The notes below the pieces were generated by a model, which ran no database searches, was not told where the DNA came from, and worked only from the letters and a program-made list of their open reading frames with translations. Positions 44,643 to 52,924 of a stretch of DNA of 64,000 nt are shown one piece after another. Position 1 is the first letter of the stretch. Each line of letters begins with the position of its first letter. The DNA is from Pseudomonas sp. FP2335 (GTDB taxonomy: Bacteria > Pseudomonadota > Gammaproteobacteria > Pseudomonadales > Pseudomonadaceae): positions 4,299,501 through 4,363,500 of the forward strand of contig NZ_CP117437.1 of assembly GCF_030687535.1 (NCBI RefSeq), in the 5' to 3' direction. The position numbers and the translations under genes are program-made.

Positions 44643-45292
44643 TGTCCCAGACCTGTGATGTCGTGGTGCTGCTCTCCGGCACCGGCAGTAACTTGCAGGC
44701 CCTGATCGACAGCACGCGCACCGGCGACAGCCCGGTGCGCATCGCTGCGGTGATCTCCAACCGCAGCGACGCGTTCGGCCTGCAACGCGCCAGCGACGCG
44801 GGTATCGCCACCCGCTCCCTGGATCACAAGGCCTTCGAAGGCCGCGAAGCCTTCGATGCCGCCTTGGTCGAACTGATCGACGCCTTCAATCCCAAACTCG
44901 TGGTCCTCGCCGGTTTCATGCGCATCCTCAGCGCTGATTTCGTGCGGCACTATGCTGGGCGCCTGCTCAACATCCACCCTTCCCTCCTGCCTAAATACAA
45001 AGGCATGCACACGCACCAGCGGGCGCTCGACGCCGGCGACAGCGAGCATGGCTGCAGCGTGCACTTCGTCACCGAGGAACTCGATGGCGGGCCTCTGGTC
45101 GTACAGGCAGTGGTTCCGGTAGAGTCGGATGACTCAGCGCAGAGCCTTGCGCAACGGGTTCACGCCCAGGAACACAGGATTTACCCGCTGGCAGTGCGCT
45201 GGTTTGCCGAGGGGCGGTTGATTCTTGGTGAGCAGGGTGCATTATTGGACGGTCAGTTACTCGCGGCCAGCGGCCACTTGATTCGAACCTAG
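44642..45292 (+). CDS. purN: phosphoribosylglycinamide formyltransferase
   Basis: PurN transfers formyl from 10-formyl-THF to GAR. The 216-residue protein has VLLSGTGSNLQALID, LAGFMRILSADFV and the catalytic region LNIHPSLLPKYKGMHTHQRA...HGCSVHFVTEELDGGP (Asn, His, Asp). It is coupled to purM. Confidence 0.97.
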   Translation: MSQTCDVVVLLSGTGSNLQALIDSTRTGDSPVRIAAVISNRSDAFGLQRASDAGIATRSLDHKAFEGREAFDAALVELIDAFNPKLVVLAGFMRILSADFVRHYAGRLLNIHPSLLPKYKGMHTHQRALDAGDSEHGCSVHFVTEELDGGPLVVQAVVPVESDDSAQSLAQRVHAQEHRIYPLAVRWFAEGRLILGEQGALLDGQLLAASGHLIRT

Positions 45293-45300
45293 GAGATTTT

Positions 45301-46014
45301 ATGCGTCGCGCCTTGCTCTTCGCTTTTGCTCTGTTTGCCTTGCCTGCCGTGCAAGCGGCAGACCTTCACCCTTTCTCCGTTAGCTACACCGCCGACTGGA
45401 AACAGTTGCCCATGAGTGGTTCGGCTGAACGCAGCCTGGCCAAGAATGGCGACGGCACCTGGACCTTGAACTTCAAGGCTTCCATGATGATCGCCAGCCT
45501 CACCGAAACCAGCGTGATCCTGTTTGACAAGGACACCCTGCAACCGAAGAGCTACATCTTCGAACGCGGTGGCCTGGGCAAAGCCAAGAAGATCAACCTG
45601 GACTTTGATCAAACCGCCAAGAAAGTCACCGGTTTTGAAAACAAAGACCCGGTCAACGTGGCCCTGCAAAGCGGCATGCTCGACAAGTCGACCTACCAGC
45701 TGGCCCTGCAGCGCGACGTTGCCGCTGGCAAGAAAAGCATGAGCTACAACGTGGTCGAAGGCACCGACGTCGACACCTACGACTTCCGCGTGATCGGCCC
45801 GGAAAAGGTCCAGACCAAGGTCGGCTCCATCGACGCGATCAAGGTTGAGCGCGTGCGTGACCCAACCCAAAGCAAGCGCATCACCCAGATGTGGTTTGCC
45901 AAGGACCAGGGCGGCATCCTGGTTGCCCTGCGTCAGGTCGAGACTGACGGCAAGGAATACAACATCATGCTGCAAGACGGTACGGTTGACGGCAAGGCTG
46001 TCAAAGGTAGCTGA
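45301..46014 (+). CDS. DUF3108 periplasmic protein
   Basis: This 237-residue protein has a signal peptide (MRRALLFAFALFALPAVQA) and the DUF3108 beta-rich pattern HPFSVSYTADWKQLPMSGSA, YRI-like TWTLNFKASM and KRITQMWFAKDQGGILVALR. The family is unstudied; a lipocalin-like barrel is likely. It lies 8 bases after purN with AGGAG, so it is third in the purMN operon, and it ends at a terminator. Confidence 0.9.
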   Translation: MRRALLFAFALFALPAVQAADLHPFSVSYTADWKQLPMSGSAERSLAKNGDGTWTLNFKASMMIASLTETSVILFDKDTLQPKSYIFERGGLGKAKKINLDFDQTAKKVTGFENKDPVNVALQSGMLDKSTYQLALQRDVAAGKKSMSYNVVEGTDVDTYDFRVIGPEKVQTKVGSIDAIKVERVRDPTQSKRITQMWFAKDQGGILVALRQVETDGKEYNIMLQDGTVDGKAVKGS

Positions 46015-46028
46015 TCGGCTGATGAATC

Positions 46029-46064
46029 AAAAAAAGAGCCTCGCTGACTGCGGGGCTTTTTTTT
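46029..46064 (+). terminator. terminator of the purMN-DUF3108 operon
   Basis: AGCCTCGC pairs with GCGGGGCT (one G-U) around TGACT, flanked by A7 and T8 runs. Confidence 0.92.
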
Positions 46065-46095
46065 GCCTGCGGATTCTATGTAGAGGCTTGTGCAG

Positions 46096-46172
46096 TCATC
46101 GCAGGCAAGCCAGCTCCCACATTTGGAATGCATTCCCCTGTGGGAGCTGGCTTGCCTGCGATGGCGATAGCG
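46096..46172. repeat. REP pair
   Basis: ATCGCAGGCAAGCCAGCTCC at 46098 and the inverted TGTGGGAGCTGGCTTGCCTG at 46140 are arranged tail to tail. The 356-base gap after DUF3108 holds the terminator, this pair and about 200 further bases without a gene. Confidence 0.9.
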
Positions 46173-46370
46173 GGCTCTCAACATGAAACTTCTGTCATAA
46201 AACTCCAGCACCCATACCGCAACCCCCCCAATCCTCAAGGCCTGCAGCACTGTTGCAGTTCCTGCAATGAATTGTTGCGCGAAAAGTCGGTTTACTTAGC
46301 AAGCTAACAAAACATATAACAAAGGCCTGCGACGACTTGCCGCAGACCCACCAGAGATTGGAGCAAGCAG

Positions 46371-46559
46371 ATGACTGTAAAAGTAACTGAACGCGACGAT
46401 GCACATATGTCCCATGAAGCGCTGGGCCATGGGATTCACATCTGGGATGTACACCAACAAGACCTGCTGGTCGGCATGTTTCACAACGAGAGTGACGCTC
46501 ACAATTATAAGAACGAGCTCGAGTCGCTTGAGATGAAACGCCAGGCAGAAAGCTCCTGA
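46371..46559 (+). CDS. 62-residue acidic/His-rich protein of unknown function
   Basis: This small soluble protein begins MTVKVTERDDAHMSHEALGH and contains WDVHQQDLLVGMFHNESDAH, with nine His in 62 residues. I do not recognise it. GGAG lies eight bases upstream of the ATG. A terminator follows 55 bases after the stop, so it is a separate unit. Confidence 0.7.
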   Translation: MTVKVTERDDAHMSHEALGHGIHIWDVHQQDLLVGMFHNESDAHNYKNELESLEMKRQAESS

Positions 46560-46611
46560 GTATCGAAATCCTATAGGTGCTCCAGCCCACGCAGCCGGAG
46601 TACCTATCAAC

Positions 46612-46646
46612 AAAAACCCCGCCTTTTGAGCGGGGTTTGTTGTTTC
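46612..46646. terminator. bidirectional terminator
   Basis: AAACCCCGC and GCGGGGTTT form a 9-base stem with A- and T-rich flanks between the 46371 gene and the convergent DUF2058 gene. A second stem (TAGGTGCTCC/GGAGTACCTA, 46573-46605) precedes it. Confidence 0.88.
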
Positions 46647-46653
46647 TACAGCC

Positions 46654-47199
46654 TTACCACATCAGATCATCCGGGATCTGGTAGGCGGCGTATGGATCAT
46701 CCTCGTCCGGCACCTGGCTTTCGGTGAGGATGTTGAGCTGCACGATGCGCTCTGGCGCACGCTCCTGGATCTTCAGCGCCGCTTCACGCGGGATCACCTC
46801 GTAACCACCACCGTGATGCACGATCGCCAGGGAGCCGTTGCTCAGCTTGTTGCGCATCAACGTGTTGACCGACAGGCGCTTGACCTTCTTGTCATCCACG
46901 AAGTTGTAGTAATCCTCGGTGGTCAGCTTGGGCAGGCGCGAGGTCTCGATCAGTTGCTTGACCTGGGCCGTGCGGGCCTTGGCCTCGGCTTTTTCCTGCT
47001 GCTGGCGATTGAGTTCCTGATCGCGCTTGACCTTCTCGGCCTTCGCTTCGGCAGCCAGGCGAGCCTGGGTGTCATCGGCCTCGATCTGGCCCTTGTGGAC
47101 CAGGCGCTGCTGCTTCTGTTTCTCTTTGCCGACCTGCTTGGCCTGCTTTTGGTTGACCAGACCTGCTTTGAGCAACTGATCGCGAAGGGAAATGCTCAT
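46654..47199 (-). CDS. DUF2058 (YaiL-like) protein
   Basis: This 181-residue protein has MSISLRDQLLKAGLVNQKQA, a long Lys/Glu/Gln coiled region (about 20-85), and the C-terminal YNFVDDKKVKRLSVN...GGGYEVIPREAALKI. YaiL-type proteins are of unknown function and often described as nucleoprotein/polynucleotide-associated. It lies 25 bases after mazG on the same strand. Confidence 0.9.
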   Translation of the reverse strand: MSISLRDQLLKAGLVNQKQAKQVGKEKQKQQRLVHKGQIEADDTQARLAAEAKAEKVKRDQELNRQQQEKAEAKARTAQVKQLIETSRLPKLTTEDYYNFVDDKKVKRLSVNTLMRNKLSNGSLAIVHHGGGYEVIPREAALKIQERAPERIVQLNILTESQVPDEDDPYAAYQIPDDLMW

Positions 47200-47224
47200 G
47201 GTGCTTACTCACTTAGGCAGCCGC

Positions 47225-48058
47225 TCAACCGCAGCTGGACATGTTCTTTTCCTGGCGTTTGGCTTCACCCCACAGGGCGTCCAACTCTTCGAGGGTGCAA
47301 TCTTCTATGGATTGATGCGTATCGCGCAATGCCTGTTCGATAAATCGGAAACGTCGTTCGAACTTGGCATTGGCGCCACGCAGCGCGGTTTCCGGGTCGA
47401 CCTTGAGGTGACGGGCCAGGTTGACCGCGGCAAATAGCAGGTCGCCAACTTCATCGGCGATGGCGGCTGGGTCGTTGTCAGCCATGGCTTCGAGTACTTC
47501 ATCCAGCTCTTCGCGGACGTTGTCCACCACCGGCAAGGCGGATGGCCAGTCAAAACCGACCTGGCTGGCGCGCTTTTGCAACTTGGCGGCACGAGACAAG
47601 GATGGCAGCGCCGTGGGTACGTCATCGAGCAGGGACAGTTGCTCCGGTACGGAGGACTTTTCCGCACGCTCCTCGGCCTTGATCTGCTCCCAACGGTGCT
47701 TGACCTGCTCTTCGTTCAACCGGGGGGTATCCAGCGGTGCGTACAGATCGCCGCTGGGAAACACGTGGGGATGACGACGGATCAGCTTGCGCGTGATGCT
47801 GTCGATCACGCCGGCAAATTCGAAACGCCCTTCTTCCCGAGCCAGCTGGCTGTAATACACCACTTGGAACAACAGGTCGCCGAGCTCGCCTTGCAGGTGA
47901 TCGAAGTCACCGCGCTCGATGGCATCGGCGACTTCGTAGGCTTCTTCAAGGGTATGCGGGACGATGGTGGCGTAGGTTTGCTTGATGTCCCACGGGCAGC
48001 CGTATTGCGGGTCGCGCAGGCGGTTCATCAGGTGCAGCAGGTCATCTAGTGAATACAT
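47225..48058 (-). CDS. mazG: nucleoside triphosphate pyrophosphohydrolase MazG
   Basis: MazG hydrolyses (d)NTPs to monophosphates and influences ppGpp-linked stress responses. The 277-residue protein has two tandem MazG domains: first MNRLRDPQYGCPWDIKQTYA...HTLEEAYEVADAIERGD...ELGDLLFQVVYY, second VREELDEVLEAM...DEVGDLLFAAVNLARHL. ATG at 48058. It is downstream of relA, separated by a REPIN. Confidence 0.95.
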   Translation of the reverse strand: MYSLDDLLHLMNRLRDPQYGCPWDIKQTYATIVPHTLEEAYEVADAIERGDFDHLQGELGDLLFQVVYYSQLAREEGRFEFAGVIDSITRKLIRRHPHVFPSGDLYAPLDTPRLNEEQVKHRWEQIKAEERAEKSSVPEQLSLLDDVPTALPSLSRAAKLQKRASQVGFDWPSALPVVDNVREELDEVLEAMADNDPAAIADEVGDLLFAAVNLARHLKVDPETALRGANAKFERRFRFIEQALRDTHQSIEDCTLEELDALWGEAKRQEKNMSSCG

Positions 48059-48097
48059 CAGTTTCTGTCCGATCAAGTGGGCACGCAGAAGATCAAA

Positions 48098-48186
48098 TGT
48101 GGGAGCGGGCTTGCTCGCGAATGCGCAGTGTCAGCCAATGAATCTGGCACTGACACACCGTATTCGCGAGCAAGCCCGCTCCCACA
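48098..48186. repeat. REPIN element between relA and mazG
   Basis: TGTGGGAGCGGGCTTGCTCG at 48098 and its inverted copy ending at 48186. The spacer carries CAGCCAATGAATCTG, also found in the 12295 element. Confidence 0.93.
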
Positions 48187-48225
48187 AAAGCCCTCCCACA
48201 TGTTAGCCCGCGTTCATCCAGCTAA

Positions 48226-50469
48226 TCATGGCGTACGGTTACGCCGCGTCTCGATGATGTTCGGCAACTGGGAAATCCGCCCCAGCAACCGCCCCAACGC
48301 GTCCAGGCCCGGGATCTCGATGGTCAAGGACATCAACGCGGTGTTGTCCTCTTTGTTCGAGCGGGTGTTGACCGCCAGCACGTTGATCCGCTCGTTGAGC
48401 AGCACTTGCGACACGTCCCGCAGCAAACCGGAACGGTCGTAGGCACGAATGACGATGTCCACCGGATAGGTAAGGACCGGCACCGGGCCCCAGCTGACCT
48501 GAATGATCCGCTCCGGCTCACGCCCGCCCAGTTGCAGCACCGAAGCGCAGTCCTGGCGGTGAATGCTCACGCCACGGCCCTGGGTGATGTAGCCGACGAT
48601 CGCGTCGCCCGGCAACGGCTGGCAGCAGCCGGCCATTTGCGTCATCAGGTTGCCCACGCCCTGGATCTGGATGTCGCCGCGTTTGCCCGGCTTGTAGCCG
48701 GTGGCTTTGCGCGGGATCAACTCCAGCTGCTCGCTGCCGCGCTCCGGTTCGACCAGTTGTTGCGCCAGGTTGACCAGTTGCGCCAGGCGCAGGTCGCCGG
48801 CACCGAGGGCGGCGAACATGTCTTCGGCGATCTTCATGTTGGCCTTTTCGGCCAGCTTGTCGAAGTCCACCTGCGGCAGGCCCAGGCGGGCCAGTTCGCG
48901 TTCGAGCAGGGTCTTGCCGGCGGCGACGTTCTGGTCGCGCGCCTGCAACTTGAACCAATGCACGATCTTCGCCCGCGCCCGCGACGTGGTGATGTAGCCC
49001 AGGTTCGGGTTCAGCCAGTCGCGGCTCGGCGTGCCGTGCTTGCTGGTGATGATCTCGACCTGTTCACCGGTTTGCAGGCTGTAGTTGAGCGGCACGATGC
49101 GCCCGTTGATCTTGGCGCCCCGGCAGTTGTGGCCGATCTCGGTGTGCACGCGGTAAGCGAAGTCCAGCGGCGTGGCGCCCTTGGGCAGGTCGATGGCATG
49201 GCCGTCAGGGGTAAAGATGTAGACCCGGTCCGGCTCGATGTCCACGCGCAACTGTTCGGCGAGGCCGCCAATGTCGCCGAGTTCTTCGTGCCATTCCAGG
49301 ACTTGGCGCAGCCAGGAGATTTTCTCTTCGTACTGGTTGGACCCGGCCTTGACGTCGGTGCCCTTGTAGCGCCAGTGCGCACACACGCCCAACTCGGCCT
49401 CTTCGTGCATGGCGTGGGTGCGGATCTGCACTTCCAGCACCTTGCCCTCAGGGCCGATCACGGCGGTGTGCAGCGAGCGGTAGCCGTTTTCCTTGGGGTT
49501 GGCGATGTAGTCGTCAAACTCCTTGGGAATATGCCGCCACAGGGTGTGGACGATGCCCAGCGCGGTGTAGCAGTCGCGCATTTCCGGCACCAGCACACGC
49601 ACGGCGCGCACATCGTAGATCTGGCTGAAGGCCAGGCCCTTGCGCTGCATTTTGCGCCAGATGGAATAGATGTGCTTGGCGCGGCCGCTGATGTCGGCAT
49701 CGACGCCGGTAGCCTGCAACTCGGAGCGCAGCTGGTTCATCACATCGGTGATAAAGCGCTCACGGTCCAGCCGCCGCTCGTGCAACAGCGTGGCGATCTG
49801 TTTGTATTGATCGGGTTCGAGGTAGCGGAAGGACAAGTCCTCCAGCTCCCACTTGATATGGCCGATGCCCAGGCGGTGTGCCAGCGGCGCGTAGATGTCG
49901 AACACCTCGCGGGCCACACGGTTGCGTTTTTCGTCGTCGGCGGTCTTCACCGCCCGGATCGCGCAGGTGCGTTCGGCCAGCTTGATCAGGGCGACGCGTA
50001 CGTCATCGACCATCGCCACCAGCATCTTGCGCAGGTTTTCCACCTGGCCCTGGGTGCCCAGCACCATCGACTGGCGCGGGCTGAGGCTGGCGCTAATGGC
50101 GGCCATGCGCAGCACGCCGTCGATCAGCTTGGCCACCACGGCGCCGAAACGCTGGCTGACCAGCGGCAACGCGATATGCCCTTCACGCACGCCGCGATAG
50201 AGCACGGCGGCGATCAGCGAATCCTGGTCCAGCTTGAGATCGGCAAGGATCTCGGCGATCTCGAGCCCGGTGCGAAAGCTCGAAGTGCCTTCGGCCCACA
50301 GGTTCTTGGCCGCATTGTCTTGTTGCTCAGACTCGCGAGCGAACTCGCAGGCTGCCTTCAAGGCTTCACGGTCCAGTGCCGGGTCGACACTGACGGCATG
50401 ATCCAGCCATGCCTCGAGATTGATACTGCCGTCGGTGTTGATCGGCTGGTGTGCTCTCACCTGTACCAT
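48226..50469 (-). CDS. relA: (p)ppGpp synthetase RelA
   Basis: RelA makes (p)ppGpp on ribosomes stalled with uncharged tRNA. The 747-residue protein has a degenerate hydrolase domain (no HD motif), a synthetase domain with GRAKHIYSIWRKMQRKGLAF and EFDDYIANPKENGYRSLHTA, TGS (VYIFTPDGHAIDLPKGATPL), zinc-finger-like (AGCCQPLPGD) and C-terminal ACT domains. The acidic EFDD motif marks a synthetase-only RelA rather than SpoT (RxKD). The ATG at 50469 gives the P. aeruginosa length. Confidence 0.97.
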   Translation of the reverse strand: MVQVRAHQPINTDGSINLEAWLDHAVSVDPALDREALKAACEFARESEQQDNAAKNLWAEGTSSFRTGLEIAEILADLKLDQDSLIAAVLYRGVREGHIALPLVSQRFGAVVAKLIDGVLRMAAISASLSPRQSMVLGTQGQVENLRKMLVAMVDDVRVALIKLAERTCAIRAVKTADDEKRNRVAREVFDIYAPLAHRLGIGHIKWELEDLSFRYLEPDQYKQIATLLHERRLDRERFITDVMNQLRSELQATGVDADISGRAKHIYSIWRKMQRKGLAFSQIYDVRAVRVLVPEMRDCYTALGIVHTLWRHIPKEFDDYIANPKENGYRSLHTAVIGPEGKVLEVQIRTHAMHEEAELGVCAHWRYKGTDVKAGSNQYEEKISWLRQVLEWHEELGDIGGLAEQLRVDIEPDRVYIFTPDGHAIDLPKGATPLDFAYRVHTEIGHNCRGAKINGRIVPLNYSLQTGEQVEIITSKHGTPSRDWLNPNLGYITTSRARAKIVHWFKLQARDQNVAAGKTLLERELARLGLPQVDFDKLAEKANMKIAEDMFAALGAGDLRLAQLVNLAQQLVEPERGSEQLELIPRKATGYKPGKRGDIQIQGVGNLMTQMAGCCQPLPGDAIVGYITQGRGVSIHRQDCASVLQLGGREPERIIQVSWGPVPVLTYPVDIVIRAYDRSGLLRDVSQVLLNERINVLAVNTRSNKEDNTALMSLTIEIPGLDALGRLLGRISQLPNIIETRRNRTP

Positions 50470-50589
50470 CTTGCTTACCTTCCCTACGACGCACCTCTGA
50501 TGCGCCAAAATCATCGCCGACTTTACTGCGAACTCCGTGGCAGATCACAGGCCCTGGAGAACGCAGGCCAGTCGGATTAAACGGGCATC

Positions 50590-51942
50590 CTAGCCCGCTT
50601 CAAATAACGCCATGGCCTCGACATGCGCTGTCTGCGGAAACATGTCGAGGATCCCGGCACGTTTTAGCCGGTAGCCTTGCTTGACCAACTCAACCGTGTC
50701 CCGCGCCAGCGTCGCCGGGTTGCAGGACACATACACCAGGCGCTTGGCCCCCAGAGTGGCGAGCTTGCGCACAACCTCTTGGGCACCATCGCGGGGTGGG
50801 TCCAAGAGTACCGCAGAAAAGCCCTGTTTGGCCCATTCTGCGTCAGTCAAAGGCTGGGACAAATCGGCCTGAAAAAACTGCGCATTATGCAAATTGTTGC
50901 TGACGGCATTAAGCGCCGCCCGATCCACCATGGTCTGCACGCCCTCCACCGCGACCACTTCGCGTACTTGTCTGGCCAGTGGCAGGGCAAAGTTGCCCAG
51001 GCCGCAAAACAGGTCCAATACGCGTTCGTCAGGCTGTGGGGCCAGCCATTCCAGGGCCTGGGCCACCATCGCCGCGTTGACAGCGGCGTTGACTTGCACG
51101 AAGTCGCCGGGACGGTAGGCCAGTTCCAGGCCCCACTGCTCCAGCTGAAAACCCAACGCGGCATCGGCATCCACCGGCTCCGGCTGGCCCTCGCCATGCA
51201 GCCACAACTGGGCTTGATGGAACGCGCAGAATTCTTTCAATACCAGCAGGTCCGCGTCCGACAATGGCGCCATATGCCGCAGCAGCACGGCGATGGATGT
51301 ACCGCTGAACAGCTCCACATGCCCCAGGGCCTGGGGTTTGCTCAGGCGGCGCAGCATGTTCGGCAGACGCTGCATGATCGGTTGCAAGGCCTGTACCAGC
51401 ACCGGGCAATCATCGATGGCGACGATGTCCTGGCTGGCGACCGCGCGAAAACCCACTTCGAGTTTTTTCGCCTTGGCATCCCAACGCACCGCTACACGGG
51501 CACGGCGACGGTAGCCGAATTCCGGACCGCTCAAAGGTGCGGCCCACTCCTGCGGTTCGACACCCGCCACGCGGGACAGTTGCTCGGCGAGCATGCGCTG
51601 TTTCAGGGCAAGTTGTTCGCCATGGGGCAAGTGCTGCACGCTGCAACCGCCACAGCGGCCCACGTGGGCACACGGCGCCGGGCGGCGCAGTTCGCTGGCC
51701 TTGAACACCCGCTCGGTACGCGCCTCGACCACTTTGCCGTGGGCCCCCAACACCCGCGCTTCGACTTCTTCACCGGCCAGCGCACCGTTCACGAACCAGG
51801 TGCGGCCTTCGAAGAACACGATGCCACGGCCATCGTTGGCCAGGCGCTCGATGGTCAGGCGTTGTTTCTTGCCCACTGGAATCTGCGGGGCCCGGCTGCC
51901 GCCCGTCGGTTGGAAGCGCAGGCCTCTCTCGTGCTTGGCCAT
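50590..51942 (-). CDS. rlmD: 23S rRNA m5U1939 methyltransferase RlmD
   Basis: The 450-residue protein has an N-terminal TRAM domain, the Fe-S cluster [15 protein letters not shown] (plus an upstream/downstream Cys), SAM motif [16 protein letters not shown] and catalytic Cys in [14 protein letters not shown]. Its start overlaps the cysM stop by one base; it lies upstream of relA by 120 bases. Confidence 0.96.
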   Translation of the reverse strand: MAKHERGLRFQPTGGSRAPQIPVGKKQRLTIERLANDGRGIVFFEGRTWFVNGALAGEEVEARVLGAHGKVVEARTERVFKASELRRPAPCAHVGRCGGCSVQHLPHGEQLALKQRMLAEQLSRVAGVEPQEWAAPLSGPEFGYRRRARVAVRWDAKAKKLEVGFRAVASQDIVAIDDCPVLVQALQPIMQRLPNMLRRLSKPQALGHVELFSGTSIAVLLRHMAPLSDADLLVLKEFCAFHQAQLWLHGEGQPEPVDADAALGFQLEQWGLELAYRPGDFVQVNAAVNAAMVAQALEWLAPQPDERVLDLFCGLGNFALPLARQVREVVAVEGVQTMVDRAALNAVSNNLHNAQFFQADLSQPLTDAEWAKQGFSAVLLDPPRDGAQEVVRKLATLGAKRLVYVSCNPATLARDTVELVKQGYRLKRAGILDMFPQTAHVEAMALFEAG

Positions 51943-52844
51943 CAGTTGGGTTCGTCGAAAATGCCGGTCGACAAGTAACGGTCGCCACGGTCACAGATGA
52001 TCGCGACGATCACCGCGTTTTCCACTTCTTGGGACAAGCGCAACATACCCGCCACGGCGCCACCGGAAGACACGCCGCAGAAGATGCCTTCTTCACGGGC
52101 CAGGCGCCGGGTGGTGTCTTCAGCTTCACGCTGGGCCATGTCGATGATGCGGTCCACGCGCGTCGCGTTGTAGATCTTCGGCAGATACTCTTCGGGCCAG
52201 CGGCGGATACCCGGGATGGCTGCGCCTTCCATCGGTTGCAGGCCGACGATCTGGATCGCCGGGTTCTGCTCCTTGAGGTAGCGCGAGTTGCCCATGATGG
52301 TGCCGGTGGTGCCCATGGAGCTGACGAAATGGGTGATGGTGCCCCCGGTCTGGCGCCAGATTTCCGGGCCGGTGCTGGTGTAGTGCGCCTCGGGGTTGTC
52401 GCCATTGGCGAACTGGTCCAGCACCAGGCCACGGCCTTCGGCGGCCATGCGCTCGGCGAGGTCGCGGGCGCCTTCCATGCCTTCTTCCTGGGTCACCAGC
52501 ACCAACTGGGCGCCGTAGGCGGTCATCGCCGCCTTGCGCTCGGCGCTGCCGTTGTCGGGCATGATCAGGATCATCTTGTAACCCTTGATCGCGGCGGCCA
52601 TGGCCAGGGCGATCCCGGTATTACCCGAGGTGGCTTCGATCAGGGTGTCGCCGGGCTTGATCTGCCCGCGCAACTCGGCGCGGGTGATCATCGACAGCGC
52701 CGGGCGGTCCTTCACGGAGCCGGCCGGGTTGTTCCCTTCGAGCTTGAGCAACAGGGTATTGCTGGTTTCTCCCGCCATGCGTTGCAAGCGGACCAGGGGC
52801 GTGTTGCCGACGCAATCGGCAATTGTAGGGTACTGCAAGGTCAT
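51942..52844 (-). CDS. cysM: cysteine synthase B
   Basis: CysM makes cysteine from O-acetylserine and sulfide or thiosulfate. The 300-residue PLP enzyme has the Lys in [21 protein letters not shown], and [14 protein letters not shown] at 52844 is the family start. It is coupled to rlmD. The neighbour on its upstream side is the NEL toxin gene rather than the gacS region expected from other pseudomonads. Confidence 0.96.
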   Translation of the reverse strand: MTLQYPTIADCVGNTPLVRLQRMAGETSNTLLLKLEGNNPAGSVKDRPALSMITRAELRGQIKPGDTLIEATSGNTGIALAMAAAIKGYKMILIMPDNGSAERKAAMTAYGAQLVLVTQEEGMEGARDLAERMAAEGRGLVLDQFANGDNPEAHYTSTGPEIWRQTGGTITHFVSSMGTTGTIMGNSRYLKEQNPAIQIVGLQPMEGAAIPGIRRWPEEYLPKIYNATRVDRIIDMAQREAEDTTRRLAREEGIFCGVSSGGAVAGMLRLSQEVENAVIVAIICDRGDRYLSTGIFDEPN

Positions 52845-52924
52845 GGCGTATTCGCAATCCAGACTGCGGGGGCGGACATCATACCGGGAAAGCCCGGCGG
52901 GCCATATCACGCAAAGTAAGGTGC

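Noticed and set aside
48406..50580. 724-codon frame on the plus strand opposite relA
   Set aside because: Third-codon-position bias makes the antisense frame open. The relA frame has full domain support and the shadow none.
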